A DNA stretch of 64,000 nucleotides from assembly GCA_018982785.1 (NCBI GenBank), contig JAHHEN010000003.1, positions 531,001-595,000 of the forward strand, written 5' to 3'. The notes beneath the pieces are model-generated. The model saw only the letters and a program-made list of their open reading frames with translations, made no database searches and was not told where the DNA came from. The translations under genes and the position numbers were made by a program. This document shows, piece after piece, positions 10,569-21,599 of the stretch. The stretch's first letter is position 1. Each line of letters opens with the position of its first letter. The DNA is from Enterococcus innesii (GTDB lineage: Bacteria > Bacillota > Bacilli > Lactobacillales > Enterococcaceae).

Positions 10569-13500
10569 TTAGAATGACACGATCATCTTAGGTTTTAACA
10601 GCACTAAATAGGTCTGTTTCACTGGTTTGTTCAACGCTTTCTCCAATGCTTGGCAATAGAGTTTCAATTGACCATAATATCGTTCGCGCATTTTCTTTTC
10701 AATCTGAGCCTGACTACCGAAAACATCATCTGTTTTAAAGTCATACAAAATGATTTCATCCGCCAATTCAATATAGCCATCGATAATTCCGTGGATCAAA
10801 AGCGGCGCATCTGGTTCGTCAAACTCTTCAAAGATCGTATCAGCCTCTTTTAGCATCGAAAACGGTTGTTCCCGCTTCACCAAATCAGAGGATCGATTCA
10901 GCAATTCACCTAGTTCAGTTTGATAAAACCACAAAATGCTCGATCGGTCAATTTTTTGGCGATTTCTTCAGAAAAAAATTGCTTTTTCACGAGTTCAGCA
11001 ATCAGGAGCTCCAAAGTATCTTGATTTGGCGTCATTCCTAATGGGATCATTTGCAAAACCGTATGAGTTGCGGTCCCGATACTGCTGGCGAGAGGCTTCG
11101 TCTCTTGCAGAAATTTTGGTTTCGCCAATTCATCCTGTACGTAGCGATATTGCTGAGGATTCGTCTTCTCGGAAACCGACCGCCATTCCAACAAAGTGGT
11201 CTGTTGATCATCAGGATCATTATAGAGTCTTTTCAATTCTGATACAGATTGATAACTAGTCGTTTGGGTCGCTTTTTGATAAGGATAGCGATAGGCTAGG
11301 CGTTTCAAAAGATCATCGATATTGCTATCTGGCGCAAGCAATCGTTTAGGCTCCTCGACTGGCGCAAGGGTCTCTTGGACTTGTTGCGCGATCGTTTCTT
11401 GATTCCACCATGACAGACGAAAATGAGCAGGATGATCGATCGTCCGCTTGCGCTCTGACGCTTCAGAGAATACTGCTTCCATATCTGGATGGCGCATCAG
11501 GGTCCGTCCGACCCAATCCATCAAACTCCCCGGGCAACAAGGCGCAATGCAGGGTCAAGAACCATTTCGGCTTGCGTCAAGCCAGATTGCCACGTCTTAA
11601 AGGCATCCGCTTGATTTTTGTAGGAGCCCACTAAGAAAAGCTTCTGCTCTGCTCGTGTCAATGCTACGTACAATTTTCGCATTTCTTCTGATAAGGCTTT
11701 TTTCAAACGAACTTGCTTGATGGCTTGAAACGGCAGTGTCTCAAATTTAAGATTTTCTGTGGGTTCCACATATTGGATTCCAGCCCCCAGTTGTTCTTCA
11801 AAGATATAGCGTTTTTGAAAATCTTGGTAGTTAAAGAATTTTGTTGTATCCAATAAGAACACAACAGGGAATTCCAAGCCTTTACTTGCATGAACGGTCA
11901 TCACTCGAACGGCATCTTCTACAGGAGTAGCCACAGGCTCCGCCAAATCCTTGTTTTTTTCTTGCATTTTTTCGATGAAGCGTATGAATTGGTACAAACC
12001 ACGGAAACTGCTCTTTTCGTATTTTTCGGCTCTGTGGATCAATGCCACTAAATTTGCATAACGCTGCTGTCCTGCAGGAAGTCCCACAACATAATCCAAG
12101 TAAGCAGTATCTTCATAGATTTGCCAAAGCAAGGTCGGGATCGGCAGTCTGCGTGCTTCTTCTCGCCATTGATTTAGTTTAGCTAAAAACCCATCCACCG
12201 TTTGCCACAAGTTTGACGCTTCATGTTGACCATGATAATCCAATACTGCATCGTAGTAGTCGCCGGAACGATTGGCTAAACGGATTTCAGCTAATTGATC
12301 TTCTGTTAAGCCGACGATTGGCGAGCGCAAGACCGCCACAAGCGGGATGTCTTGGTACGGATTGTCAATGATTTGCAGCAAAGATACGACGGTTTGGATC
12401 TCCGTTGCCTGAAAATAGTTTTGAGCATCATTGACCGCCATCGGAATTCCAAACTGCTTAAAGACATCTAGGATAACAAGATTGTTTTTACGTGTGGGGG
12501 TCAACAAGACGATATCATTGTAAGTGATTGGTCGATTTGTTTTGGCTTTTTTGTCATAGATCATGAATTTTGATTCAATCAACTCTCGAATCTTCAATGC
12601 AGTAATCTGCATCTCACCTTCTGTTTTGTCATCGATCAATTGTTCTTCAGATTCATGCGCTTTTTCATATAACAAGAGCTCTGTGTCAAAGGCATCGCTT
12701 TCTGGAAAATGAAGAAAACCGGTAATCAAGGCTGCCGCCTCATCGTAAGGGATTTGGCCAACCCGTTCATCCATCAGCTGTTGAAATACTAGATTCGTAA
12801 AATCCAATACGTCGGAGCGAGAACGGAAATTTTCTGCTAAGACGATTCTCCGCCCACCATTCTCCGTTTCAAATGCCAAGTATTTTTCGATAAACAGCGT
12901 CGGATCTGCTAGTCGAAACGAATAGATCGACTGCTTCACATCCCCCACCATAAACATGTTGCCAGGGTTATGATCAACTTGTCTCACCCAATATAAAATT
13001 GCCTCTTGCAGCCGATTGACGTCTTGGTATTCATCGACTAAAACCTCTTCAAAGCGATCCCGATAATAGACCGACGCCTCACTTCCACTGCCGTCACCTT
13101 GTAAAATCTGCAAGGTGAAATGTTCCAAATCATTAAAGTCTAAACGGCCTTTTGAAAGCTTTCTTTCTTGAAATGCTTTCATAAACGCTTCGGTCATGGC
13201 CGCCATTTTCTCAACGACAGGTGCTGATCGATGAAGCAGTTCCATCATTTCAGCCGGCGGGTATGGAAAGGCCACTTTCAATTGCTCGACCAATTTTTTC
13301 GCATCATCTCGCAAAGGTTTAATTTCTTGGGAGAGTTCCTTTTGTTCTGGTTTGCGAAAAGCTGGGTAGCGACCAAAACGCAACACTTTGATCTGCTCAT
13401 AGAAGCCATCAACATCGTCTGCATCCAGCAGAGCCTTTAAGGTTTCCACCACTCCCAATTCGGTATTGATCAATAGTGCTGCTTTTTCCATCGCTTCATC

Positions 13501-14244
13501 AGAACGGGCATAGTCTTGCGCCGCCTGCAGCAAATGCGCCGCTGTCTTCAAATTTTCTTGCAAAGTCGGTTTGATTTGCGATTGGTACAGGATATTTTCA
13601 GCAAAGGTTTCTTTACCGACATAGTGATCACTTAGATGAGCTAGCCAGTTGACGGGATCCGGATTTGCTCGGGCAAAGTCATAAAGAGACAGGATCAGAT
13701 CCCCGACGCCTTCATCAGAACGATCACTAGAAAAATTTTCTGTCAAACGAAAGAAGGCTTCATCATTGTCTTCATATTGTTGATCTCTCAGCTGTGTCCA
13801 GATTTCTTCTTTCATCAATAAAATTTCGGTTTCATCGGTCATCATGCGGAAATTTGGATCTAAATCGATCAAATAATAAAAACGCCGAATCACCGTTAAA
13901 CAAAATGCATGCAAAGTAGAAATGTTAGCTGTCGGCAATAGCTGCAGCTGACGGACGAAGTGCTGGCGTTTTTGCTCATCACTTTCTTGGTTGATGGCTT
14001 GTTGCAATGCCGCTTGAATCCGTTCTTTCATTTCTCGAGCAGCTGCTTCGGTAAAGGTCACGATCAGTAAAGAATCGATCGTCGTTCCTGCTTTTAACTT
14101 TTCAATCACTCGCCGAACCAAAACGGTGGTTTTTCCTGAACCCGCTGAAGCGGAAACGAGGATATTATCCCCTTTATCAAAAATGGCTTGCCATTGGGTA
14201 TCCGTAAAGGTTTCATTTTGCGGTTTTAAAGGGATCTTACTCAT
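10569..14244 (-). CDS. addA: ATP-dependent helicase/nuclease subunit A, frame broken twice
   Basis: Helicase-nuclease subunit of AddAB (RexAB), which resects double-strand breaks for recombination. From MSKIPLKPQNETFTDTQWQA it shows Walker A VSASAGSGKTT near residue 31, VDEYQDVN, AENFRSRSDVLDF, TVHASKGLEFPVV and VALTRAEQKLFLVGS. A lost G near 11526 shifts LVARG into SLMDWVGRTLMRHP. A lost T near 10936 shifts DRAF into LWFYQTELGELLNRS. The C-terminal RecB-like nuclease domain follows, with GIIDGYIELADEIILYDFKTD. Reconstructed length is about 1,225 residues. The start overlaps the addB stop by eight bases. Confidence 0.93.
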
Positions 14245-17200
14245 CTTCTTCCTCCCTTAAGCGATGGATAATCTCATCTTTAGATAAGTTTTCTAAACGG
14301 TGGTACTCATTTTCTTTCAACAATACATCAAAATCACAGATGCTGCGAAACGGACAAAACTCACACGCCCGTTTTTTGTCTTTTAATTTATAAGACGGGT
14401 TTAAGGCGATCTCACCGCTTAATAGCTTCTCACCGCTTTGTTGCATGTTTTTACGATTGTGTTTTCTTAACAGCTCAAGCTCTTCTTCTGTATAAAACTT
14501 GTTTTTCGCCTGCGTCGTTTTTTGATAATCGCCGTTTTTGTCTTTTCGAACAGGAAATATCGGTGAATTTTTGCTGGCTTCAACATCCTCATCTAGCAAC
14601 GGGAAAACAGCCGGTTCGTCAATAAACAACCCGTCATACTTGAAACGTTTTAAACGTTCTTCTTCACTGGCTTCTTGTCCGTCCAAAAGCGGATTATGCA
14701 CATGCAGATAATATGCACCGGCTGGTCGCACATTTGGCGAACCAACCAGTTGGACAGCATCCGTCAATGCGACATCGAGATAGGTGATCAACTGCATCGC
14801 AAGTCCGTAGTAGGCTTCAGAAAGGTCAAAATCTCGGCTGCTAGATTTATAGTCAACAACAGAAAGCCATTGTTCTTCTTCCGTTTTCGCCGTATCGACA
14901 CGATCGATCTTCCCCCGTACATGTAGTTTCCCACCAGAGCTTAAAGGCAATTCAATCCCGTTGATCCCATTTGAGCCAGCGATCTGACCGAATAGCACCT
15001 CCGTCTTTTCCGGACTAAAATGCATTTTTTGACCTTGTTTCGCTAAAGCCCACGCTACTCGCTGAATCGTCTTGCCTAATTGATACCGAATAAAATTCAT
15101 CCGAGCAGAGCTCGTCAGTAAGCGATAACGGCTTTCGCCAAAAATTTCCTGCAAAACGACTTCCACAAATTGCACGCGTTGGTCAGCAGTTAACTGGGTC
15201 AAGGAAATATTTTCAGCAATCAGGACTTTGACAAAGCGGTCCAACGCATCATGGAAAAACTCACCGGTCATTGCTGGATTTAAGCCATAAACTTCCCGTT
15301 CTTTTAACCGTAATCCGTAGCTGACGAAATACTTGTATTCACACTGATAGAACGTCTCCATCTGAGAAATGGAGCTGTAGATCGACGGGCCATATAGTGC
15401 CGCAGCTTGTGCTTGAGACAAAGGAATCGGAATATTTTGATGAGTTTGGCTTTCAAATACTTGGGCAGCTAAATCTGTCCATTCCGAACGCAGCAGTGCT
15501 TGTTTCAGCTGCTCCCAAACCCTAGGCAAATTCTCTTTGTTTTTTTGCGCTTGCTGACTGAGGTTATTGATTTGATAGATCAGGCCACGATAACTGCCAA
15601 CATAGTCTCTCGGGTCACTGACTAGCGTCAAGATCCCCCGCTCTTGCAGTGGTACATCCAAATGTTTGATCACGCGGTCTAAATAAGGCGACATTTTGAT
15701 GTTTTGCTGGGTATCAAAATTAACGGCATAGGACAGTGATAAGTGTTCCGTTGCTGAAAGCAAGACCGAATAAAAGGCAAATGGCTCTTTGACACTGCCT
15801 TCCACCACTGTATCCCTAAGGTATTTTTCACCGTTGAACAACTGATTGAAATGCTGACGTTCTTCATTCGTCAGCAATGTTTTGTTCTCTATTTTTCTTG
15901 GCAACGCCGTTTCATTCAATCCCGGTGCAAATGTGATCTTCGCTTGTTTTGGACGAGCCAAATCAAGGCGGTTGACGTTGACCTGGTCGATCGCTGTTGG
16001 GATCTTCCCGAATGTGACATTTTCTAAGCCAGTCAATAAAACATCTTCAAAGAGCGCAAAATCAAAGGGCTCTTCTCCATAGATCGTGGCATATTCATCT
16101 AGCAAATCCATTAAAGCTTGCCATGCTTGTTCATGGTTGCGAGCTTGATCCAATTTTCCTTGTTGGATTTCCTGGTCTCGCCAATGCCGTAGTTGTTGCT
16201 CGACACCGGCATTCAGTAAAAAGCGATACAGCAGTTCTACGGCATCTCGATTTGTTCTAGCAGCCGTCAGCCAGTCAAGAGTATCAGCAACATCTTGCTT
16301 AAAGGCCCTACGCAACTGGTTGGTATACGCCGTCAAATCCACTTTGTCCACTGCTTCTTCTTCCGATTGTAAATACTCGATCAGTTCCCAATCTTCGTTT
16401 CTTGTCCAACTCGCTCCTTGAAAGTCATGGGCTAATGCTTTATTTTCAGTAATATCCACTAACTTACGAAACTGGTCACGCCCAACGAGCCAATCTGCTT
16501 CGGAGCGATAGGCTGCCGGTAAATAAAGTTCCGTTCTTAATAATCGCAAAATATCATTTAAGCGGAAACCATAGGATTGACAAGCAAAAAAAGCATTCAA
16601 AAACTCAACCAATGGATGTTGTGCCATCATCTGCTCTTCATCGATATAAAAAGGAATCTCAAACTCAGTAAAAATTTTAGGAATATACTGATGATAGACT
16701 TCTGGTTCGGCGATCAATAATTGGATATCACGATACCGTAATGTTGGGTACCGTTTCTTATCACTCATCATCCCGCGGATCGACGCTGCGATTTGACGGA
16801 TCTCTTCTTCGGGATTCCCAACTTTCCAGACTGCCAGAAAGTCTTTGACGGAGGTCTGCTGATGATAATTGGCTTGTGATTGGGTCTGCCGCCAAAAAGT
16901 TTCTACTTCCTTGTATGCCTGCGGGATCGATCCCTCGTCTTCTTTGTCCACCTCTTGGTTGACGGAAAGTTTCTGATCTAAGTAAATGTTCACTTGATTG
17001 TCACGAGCAAAACTGATCAACTGATAATAGGTCCGTCCTGCTTCATAAAATAAATTCAATGGCGTGGGCATCTCTTGTGGGTACCCGCGATCCAAAATAA
17101 GATCAATCACTACATGACTTCTCTTCATCAGTACTTGTATCAACTGTTGCTCTTGGGTTGAAAAAGCGGAGAAACCGCTGATAATAAATAAGGCGTGGGA

Positions 17201-17854
17201 AAGATCTGGCGCTTTGTTCAAAGACAAAGCAGTTGGTATCGTTTGATCCACCCGGGAGTCTCCCAGCAAGGAACCTTCCAGAAAGCGTGTCAATAAGGTG
17301 AGCGGTTGTTCGACTTGCAAAGCACGCTCTAGAAGTTCTTGTTCAAATCGTTGAAAAATTATCGCCAATTCACTGTATTTCTTCTCTTCATCTTGGGTTG
17401 CACTGGGGGCAGCACCACCAGCTAATAAATCTTCGATCCCCAAACGGCTTGTATGCATTTCTTGATAGAACGCCAACAATTGTTGGATAAAACCCGCTTT
17501 GTTGATCTCACCACGGTATAAGACAAGTTCTTCTTCTAAATCCAAAAGCAGCTTGCGCATGATCATGGAGGCACCATTTTCAGTGATGGCATTTTGCGAA
17601 AGCAATCCTGTTTGCTGCAAATAAAACCAAGCCAAACGGTGAAAACTATACACTTGGGCTCGAATGGAAGCGAAATCCCCTGATTGATCATTTTTAAGTA
17701 ATTGAAGGATCTCACGCTCTCGTTCAAATTTATTGTAGTTAGGAACGAGGAAAAACACTTCTTGATGGTCTTTTTCTAACCAGCTTTTTGCCTGCTCTAT
17801 CACAGCTTGATCATGACGACAACGGCCATCACCAAGGATAAATCGTAAACTCAT
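14237..17854 (-). CDS. addB: ATP-dependent nuclease subunit B
   Basis: Second subunit of the AddAB/RexAB recombination nuclease, 1,205 residues and intact. The four Cys expected for the 4Fe-4S staple are present: one near residue 838 (FYQCEYKYFVSYGLRLKE) and three near 1163-1172 (ACEFCPFRSIC). The RecB-type nuclease motif is LHVRGKIDRVDT followed by SVVDYKSSSRDFDL. The N-terminus reads MSLRFILGDGRCRHDQAV and lacks the GxxGxGKS loop found in B. subtilis AddB, so this subunit probably does not bind ATP there. It precedes addA with an eight-base overlap. RexB is an equally usable name. Confidence 0.93.
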   Translation of the reverse strand: MSLRFILGDGRCRHDQAVIEQAKSWLEKDHQEVFFLVPNYNKFEREREILQLLKNDQSGDFASIRAQVYSFHRLAWFYLQQTGLLSQNAITENGASMIMRKLLLDLEEELVLYRGEINKAGFIQQLLAFYQEMHTSRLGIEDLLAGGAAPSATQDEEKKYSELAIIFQRFEQELLERALQVEQPLTLLTRFLEGSLLGDSRVDQTIPTALSLNKAPDLSHALFIISGFSAFSTQEQQLIQVLMKRSHVVIDLILDRGYPQEMPTPLNLFYEAGRTYYQLISFARDNQVNIYLDQKLSVNQEVDKEDEGSIPQAYKEVETFWRQTQSQANYHQQTSVKDFLAVWKVGNPEEEIRQIAASIRGMMSDKKRYPTLRYRDIQLLIAEPEVYHQYIPKIFTEFEIPFYIDEEQMMAQHPLVEFLNAFFACQSYGFRLNDILRLLRTELYLPAAYRSEADWLVGRDQFRKLVDITENKALAHDFQGASWTRNEDWELIEYLQSEEEAVDKVDLTAYTNQLRRAFKQDVADTLDWLTAARTNRDAVELLYRFLLNAGVEQQLRHWRDQEIQQGKLDQARNHEQAWQALMDLLDEYATIYGEEPFDFALFEDVLLTGLENVTFGKIPTAIDQVNVNRLDLARPKQAKITFAPGLNETALPRKIENKTLLTNEERQHFNQLFNGEKYLRDTVVEGSVKEPFAFYSVLLSATEHLSLSYAVNFDTQQNIKMSPYLDRVIKHLDVPLQERGILTLVSDPRDYVGSYRGLIYQINNLSQQAQKNKENLPRVWEQLKQALLRSEWTDLAAQVFESQTHQNIPIPLSQAQAAALYGPSIYSSISQMETFYQCEYKYFVSYGLRLKEREVYGLNPAMTGEFFHDALDRFVKVLIAENISLTQLTADQRVQFVEVVLQEIFGESRYRLLTSSARMNFIRYQLGKTIQRVAWALAKQGQKMHFSPEKTEVLFGQIAGSNGINGIELPLSSGGKLHVRGKIDRVDTAKTEEEQWLSVVDYKSSSRDFDLSEAYYGLAMQLITYLDVALTDAVQLVGSPNVRPAGAYYLHVHNPLLDGQEASEEERLKRFKYDGLFIDEPAVFPLLDEDVEASKNSPIFPVRKDKNGDYQKTTQAKNKFYTEEELELLRKHNRKNMQQSGEKLLSGEIALNPSYKLKDKKRACEFCPFRSICDFDVLLKENEYHRLENLSKDEIIHRLREEEDE

Positions 17855-17980
17855 GAAAGGACTCCTTCTCTACATAGTTTTAAAAAATCCCCAAAAAACA
17901 ATGAGCAGCTTTTCTTCGAAAGCGACGTTTTTGTCTAGTGGTCATTTTCAGAAACACGTTACAAAATCGGTAATACTCGT

Positions 17981-18529
17981 TCAATCTTTTCCTAACATGC
18001 CAAAATCGGCAATGGGCCAAAAAACAAATTTTACATCCCCCAAAATCGTTGATTCATCGATCAAGCCTAATTGACGGCTATCTTTAGAGATTCGGCGATT
18101 ATCACCTAAAACCAATACTTGGCCTTCAGGAATGACTTCCACACCAAATAGACTCATGTCAAAGTCACTGGTCAAAGGAAAGCCATCGGTGACAGCCGCT
18201 TTGAATTCATCCAAATAGGGTTCATCATACGCTTGTCCATTAATGTACAGGGTATCGTTTTGATAAGCAACCCGATCCCCCGGCAAACCGATCACTCGTT
18301 TGATATAATTTTTCCCCTCTTCATCCGGCGCTTCGAATGTAATGATATCAAAACGCTCGATTTCCGTGTTCTTCAAAGCAATCACTCGCTCACCATCATG
18401 TAAGGTTGGATCCATCGAATCTCCTTTTACAATAACTGGGGTAAAGACATATTGTCTTAATAACAAAAGGAATAAGGCGAAGATCACGACAAATCCCACT
18501 GTTTTTAAAAGCTCTTTTATCTGTTGCAC
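17981..18529 (-). CDS. lepB: Signal peptidase I
   Basis: Membrane-bound type I signal peptidase, 182 residues, with one N-terminal membrane segment (VGFVVIFALFLLLLRQYVF). The Ser of box B is in VKGDSMDPTLHDGE and the Lys of box D in NYIKRVIGLPGDRV. Box E is LVLGDNRRISKDSRQLG. The start is GTG with AAGGA seven to nine bases upstream. The 17855-17980 gap to addB holds the addB leader and no gene. Confidence 0.93.
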   Translation of the reverse strand: MQQIKELLKTVGFVVIFALFLLLLRQYVFTPVIVKGDSMDPTLHDGERVIALKNTEIERFDIITFEAPDEEGKNYIKRVIGLPGDRVAYQNDTLYINGQAYDEPYLDEFKAAVTDGFPLTSDFDMSLFGVEVIPEGQVLVLGDNRRISKDSRQLGLIDESTILGDVKFVFWPIADFGMLGKD

Positions 18530-18743
18530 GTGTCCTTCACTCCTTGAATGTTTTTACTATTTTTTAAAAGAATCGAACAAACATTCTTATTTTCTATTCT
18601 ACCATAAAATGATAGAAGCAGGACATCTCCTCTCTGGTTCTTTATGAAAATTTGGGGAATCATTAGACTTGCATATGAATTGTCATCTATTCTGATCCGT
18701 GCTACGGTTGAAATAGAACCCCTTATTGAAAGGAAGTGCCAAA

Positions 18744-20195
18744 ATGAACCAACAGTTACCACAAGTGCCCACGAAGTTATTGATTGACGGAAAATGGCTT
18801 GAAGGAACAAAAGAGTCGGTTTCGGTTACCAATCCTGCCACGAATGAAGAACTGGTAAAAGTCAGCCAAGGAGGCATCGATGAAACAAAGCAAGCGATCG
18901 ATGCCGCCGCGAAAGCCTTCACAGATTGGTCAAAACGTTCGCCTCGAGAACGAGCCGATTTGATGAACAAGATTGCTGATTTAATGGAACAAGAAAGCGA
19001 CCGTCTGGCAAAGATTATGAGTATGGAACAAGGAAAACCATTCAAGGAAGCGGAGGCAGAAATCCAATCCAACGTGGATAATTTCCGTTGGAATGCTGCT
19101 GAAGCACAACGAGTCTATGGTGAAGTGATTCCAGCTCCTGCACACAATCATTGGCTGGTACGCAAAGAAGCCATCGGCGTTGTTGGTGCGATCACACCTT
19201 GGAACTTTCCGTCCAATATGATTGCTAGAAAAATTGCGCCTGCTATGGCAGTTGGCTGTACCCTGGTTATGAAACCATCTAAAGAAACACCATTATCAGC
19301 ATTGGCTTTAGGTGAACTTTTTCAACAAGCGGGCCTTCCTGACGGAGTCGTCAATATCGTCTTAGGGGATTCTTCTGAAATCGGGAAAGAATTGACTGAG
19401 AATGAACAAGTCAAAAAAATCACCTTTACCGGCTCCACGAAAGTTGGGATGAAATTATATGAACAAGCTGCACCAACTCTGAAAAAAGTTTCATTGGAGT
19501 TAGGCGGCCATGCCCCGTTTCTTGTTTTTGCCGATGCTGATTTAGATTTAGCTGCTGAAAAATTAGTTGCAGCTAAATTCCGCAACAACGGTCAAGTTTG
19601 TACGTCACCAAATCGTATTTTTGTCGAAGAATCCGTCAAAGACGCTTTTACTAAAAAACTATTAGCGAAAATGGAAACCGTAACGGTCGGTAATGGTCTT
19701 GATAACCCCACCGTTGGTCCTTTGATCAATCAAGCTGGCGTTGAAAAAGTTATCGAACAGCTGGAAGATGCGGTAAACAAAGGGGCTGAAGTCTTATGTG
19801 GCGGTACAAAACTTACTGAAGGCGAATATGAGAAAGGCAATTTCTTTACACCGACAGTCATTGATGGCATCACTACTGACATGACTATTTACTATGAAGA
19901 AACCTTTGGACCCGTGATTCCATTGATCTCATTTACGGATCGACAAGCAGTCATCGCTGCGGCAAATGATACGGAATTTGGACTAGCCTCCTACTTCTTT
20001 TCAACGAATCTGCAAACAATCTCGGATGTAGCCCAAAACCTCCAATATGGGATGGTTGGAGTCAATGACATCGCGATCTCAAACCCGGCGGCTCCCTTCG
20101 GCGGCGTCAAGCATTCTGGCTTTGGTCGCGAAAATGGCAAATATGGTCCCGAAGAATATGTGACTGTCAAATTTATCGCCATTGATGTCCAGTAA
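18744..20195 (+). CDS. NAD(P)-dependent aldehyde dehydrogenase, succinate-semialdehyde type
   Basis: Aldehyde dehydrogenase superfamily, 483 residues, oxidising an aldehyde to the acid. It shows cofactor loop TPWNFPSNMIARKIAPA, FTGSTKVGMKL, the general base in LELGGHAPF and the nucleophilic Cys in NNGQVCTSPNR near residue 286. The closest familiar subgroup is GabD, but substrate is unproven. ATG 18744 is preferred over the upstream in-frame TTG at 18726, because AAGGAAG sits eight bases before the ATG and overlaps the TTG. It stands alone with its own terminator. Confidence 0.88.
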   Translation: MNQQLPQVPTKLLIDGKWLEGTKESVSVTNPATNEELVKVSQGGIDETKQAIDAAAKAFTDWSKRSPRERADLMNKIADLMEQESDRLAKIMSMEQGKPFKEAEAEIQSNVDNFRWNAAEAQRVYGEVIPAPAHNHWLVRKEAIGVVGAITPWNFPSNMIARKIAPAMAVGCTLVMKPSKETPLSALALGELFQQAGLPDGVVNIVLGDSSEIGKELTENEQVKKITFTGSTKVGMKLYEQAAPTLKKVSLELGGHAPFLVFADADLDLAAEKLVAAKFRNNGQVCTSPNRIFVEESVKDAFTKKLLAKMETVTVGNGLDNPTVGPLINQAGVEKVIEQLEDAVNKGAEVLCGGTKLTEGEYEKGNFFTPTVIDGITTDMTIYYEETFGPVIPLISFTDRQAVIAAANDTEFGLASYFFSTNLQTISDVAQNLQYGMVGVNDIAISNPAAPFGGVKHSGFGRENGKYGPEEYVTVKFIAIDVQ

Positions 20196-20197
20196 GA

Positions 20198-20230
20198 AAA
20201 AAGTCAGGCGCGTTTGCCTGACTTTTTTCT
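20198..20230 (+). terminator. Terminator after the aldehyde dehydrogenase
   Basis: AGTCAGGC-GCGTTT-GCCTGACT followed by T-rich tail TTTTTCTT, just after the stop codon. Confidence 0.9.
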
Positions 20231-20246
20231 TATAAAGCATTTTGTT

Positions 20247-20263
20247 TTACTAACATTAAGTAA
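20247..20263. promoter_or_regulatory. Candidate operator before the nitroreductase
   Basis: Inverted repeat TTACT-N7-AGTAA, 45 bases upstream of the nitroreductase start. TTACT/AGTAA dyads resemble boxes bound by HxlR/DUF24 regulators such as YodB, which control nitroreductases in Bacillus. The assignment is an inference from resemblance only. Confidence 0.35.
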
Positions 20264-20307
20264 GAATGTATACTTCACTTTAAGACAATAGAAAAGGTGG
20301 GAATACG

Positions 20308-20904
20308 ATGACAAAATTTCTTGATACGATCAAACAACGCCGTTCAATCTATGGGTTAGGTAAAAATGTTGCTCTTTCCGACACAGAAATCGAAGACATT
20401 GTGAAAGAAGCAGTGAAAAATAGTCCAACTGCGTTTAACGCACAATCGCCAAGAGCTGTAATTTTATTTGGCGAAGCCCACGAAAAACTGTGGACATTAA
20501 CAGAGGCTGCGTTAGAACCATTGACACCACCCGAGGCTTTTGAAGCGACAAAACAAAAACTTGCTGGCTTTAAAGCAGGTTACGGAACCGTTTTATTCTT
20601 TATTCACACAGATACCGTTAAAAACTTGCAGGACCAATTTGCCCTTTATTCAGAAAACTTCCCGGTTTGGGCGGAACAATCGAATGGGATCGCTCAAGCG
20701 AACGCTTGGACCGCTTTAGAAGAAGCTGGATTAGGTGCCAACTTGCAGCATTACAACCCTGTCATCGATGACGCTGTTGCAGCTGAATGGTCAATTCCTG
20801 AAAATTGGCAACTGCGGGCGCAACTAGTCTTTGGTTCAAAAGAAAGCGAACCGAACGAAAAAGAATTTCTAAGTGATGATGAGCGCTTCCGCGTGTTCCA
20901 TTAA
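20308..20904 (+). CDS. Nitroreductase family protein
   Basis: FMN-dependent oxidoreductase of 198 residues reducing nitro compounds or quinones with NAD(P)H. The N-terminal FMN phosphate-binding block KQRRSIYGLGKNV is clear, as are SPTAFNAQSPRAVILFG and the C-terminal ALEEAGLGANLQHYNP. AAAAGGTGGG precedes the ATG. It is a single gene between two terminators. The upstream TTACT-N7-AGTAA dyad suggests redox-responsive control. Confidence 0.88.
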   Translation: MTKFLDTIKQRRSIYGLGKNVALSDTEIEDIVKEAVKNSPTAFNAQSPRAVILFGEAHEKLWTLTEAALEPLTPPEAFEATKQKLAGFKAGYGTVLFFIHTDTVKNLQDQFALYSENFPVWAEQSNGIAQANAWTALEEAGLGANLQHYNPVIDDAVAAEWSIPENWQLRAQLVFGSKESEPNEKEFLSDDERFRVFH

Positions 20905-20920
20905 TCCAATGCGCGACCTA

Positions 20921-20970
20921 AAAAAGACCCTTGATTACGGCCACATACGGCAGCAATCAAGGGTCTTTTA
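20921..20970. terminator. Bidirectional terminator
   Basis: Fifteen-base arms AAAAGACCCTTGATT and AATCAAGGGTCTTTT close a loop of about 18 bases. It serves the convergent nitroreductase and the membrane-protein gene ending at 20968. Confidence 0.85.
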
Positions 20971-21462
20971 GTCGTTGGTTCCTTGATCATGGTCGACCAG
21001 AATATCGATCGGTGTTCCTTCATTCAAGTGCTCCGACAAAAAAACTACTAATTCAGCTAACGGCTGTTTGAATTTCATTAATGGTCCCCGCATCCCTTTT
21101 CGAAAATAGTTCATCTTAATAGGCTGCCCTTCCTTTTCTTGAAATAAAACGACCCGATCGATCTCTTGGTACAGTACCCCTTTAATACTCATTGGATGGA
21201 CAATAATTCGATCAAGGGCTAACCCGCGACTGTCTAGCACAAAGCTTAAAAAGACAAAACCTGAAACGATTCCTCGCACCTGATTATCCAATTGGTCATC
21301 CATCATCAACATGGACCCGATGATCATTACTGAAAAGATCGTAATAGCGATTTTGCTTAGTTTGCGCTCAACAGCAAGAAAGTGAATCTCTTTGCGTACC
21401 ACCAATAAATAGAGGTACAAAACAATCGTAAAGGCACACATCATTAGCGTTAAACCACTCAT
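20968..21462 (-). CDS. Hypothetical membrane protein with PH-like tail
   Basis: 164 residues of unknown function. Three hydrophobic segments lie in the first 75 residues (LTLMMCAFTIVLYLYLL, IAITIFSVMIIGSMLMM, RGIVSGFVFLSFVL). The rest looks soluble and beta-rich (IIVHPMSIKGVLYQEIDRVVLFQEKEG), similar in style to small bacterial PH-like membrane proteins. This is a resemblance, not an identification. The stop lies three bases inside the shared terminator. Coding is supported by the even frame and protein-like composition. Confidence 0.65.
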   Translation of the reverse strand: MSGLTLMMCAFTIVLYLYLLVVRKEIHFLAVERKLSKIAITIFSVMIIGSMLMMDDQLDNQVRGIVSGFVFLSFVLDSRGLALDRIIVHPMSIKGVLYQEIDRVVLFQEKEGQPIKMNYFRKGMRGPLMKFKQPLAELVVFLSEHLNEGTPIDILVDHDQGTND

Positions 21463-21599
21463 AATACTCTCCGTTCTGTTTTCTTTTCCCTATTTTACCA
21501 AAAAATGATCTGTTACAAAAGGCTTAGCCTATTTCCTAGGTTTTTTGATATCTATTTTCACCAGAATTCGGTACAATAAGAAAAAAAGGAGGAATTATC

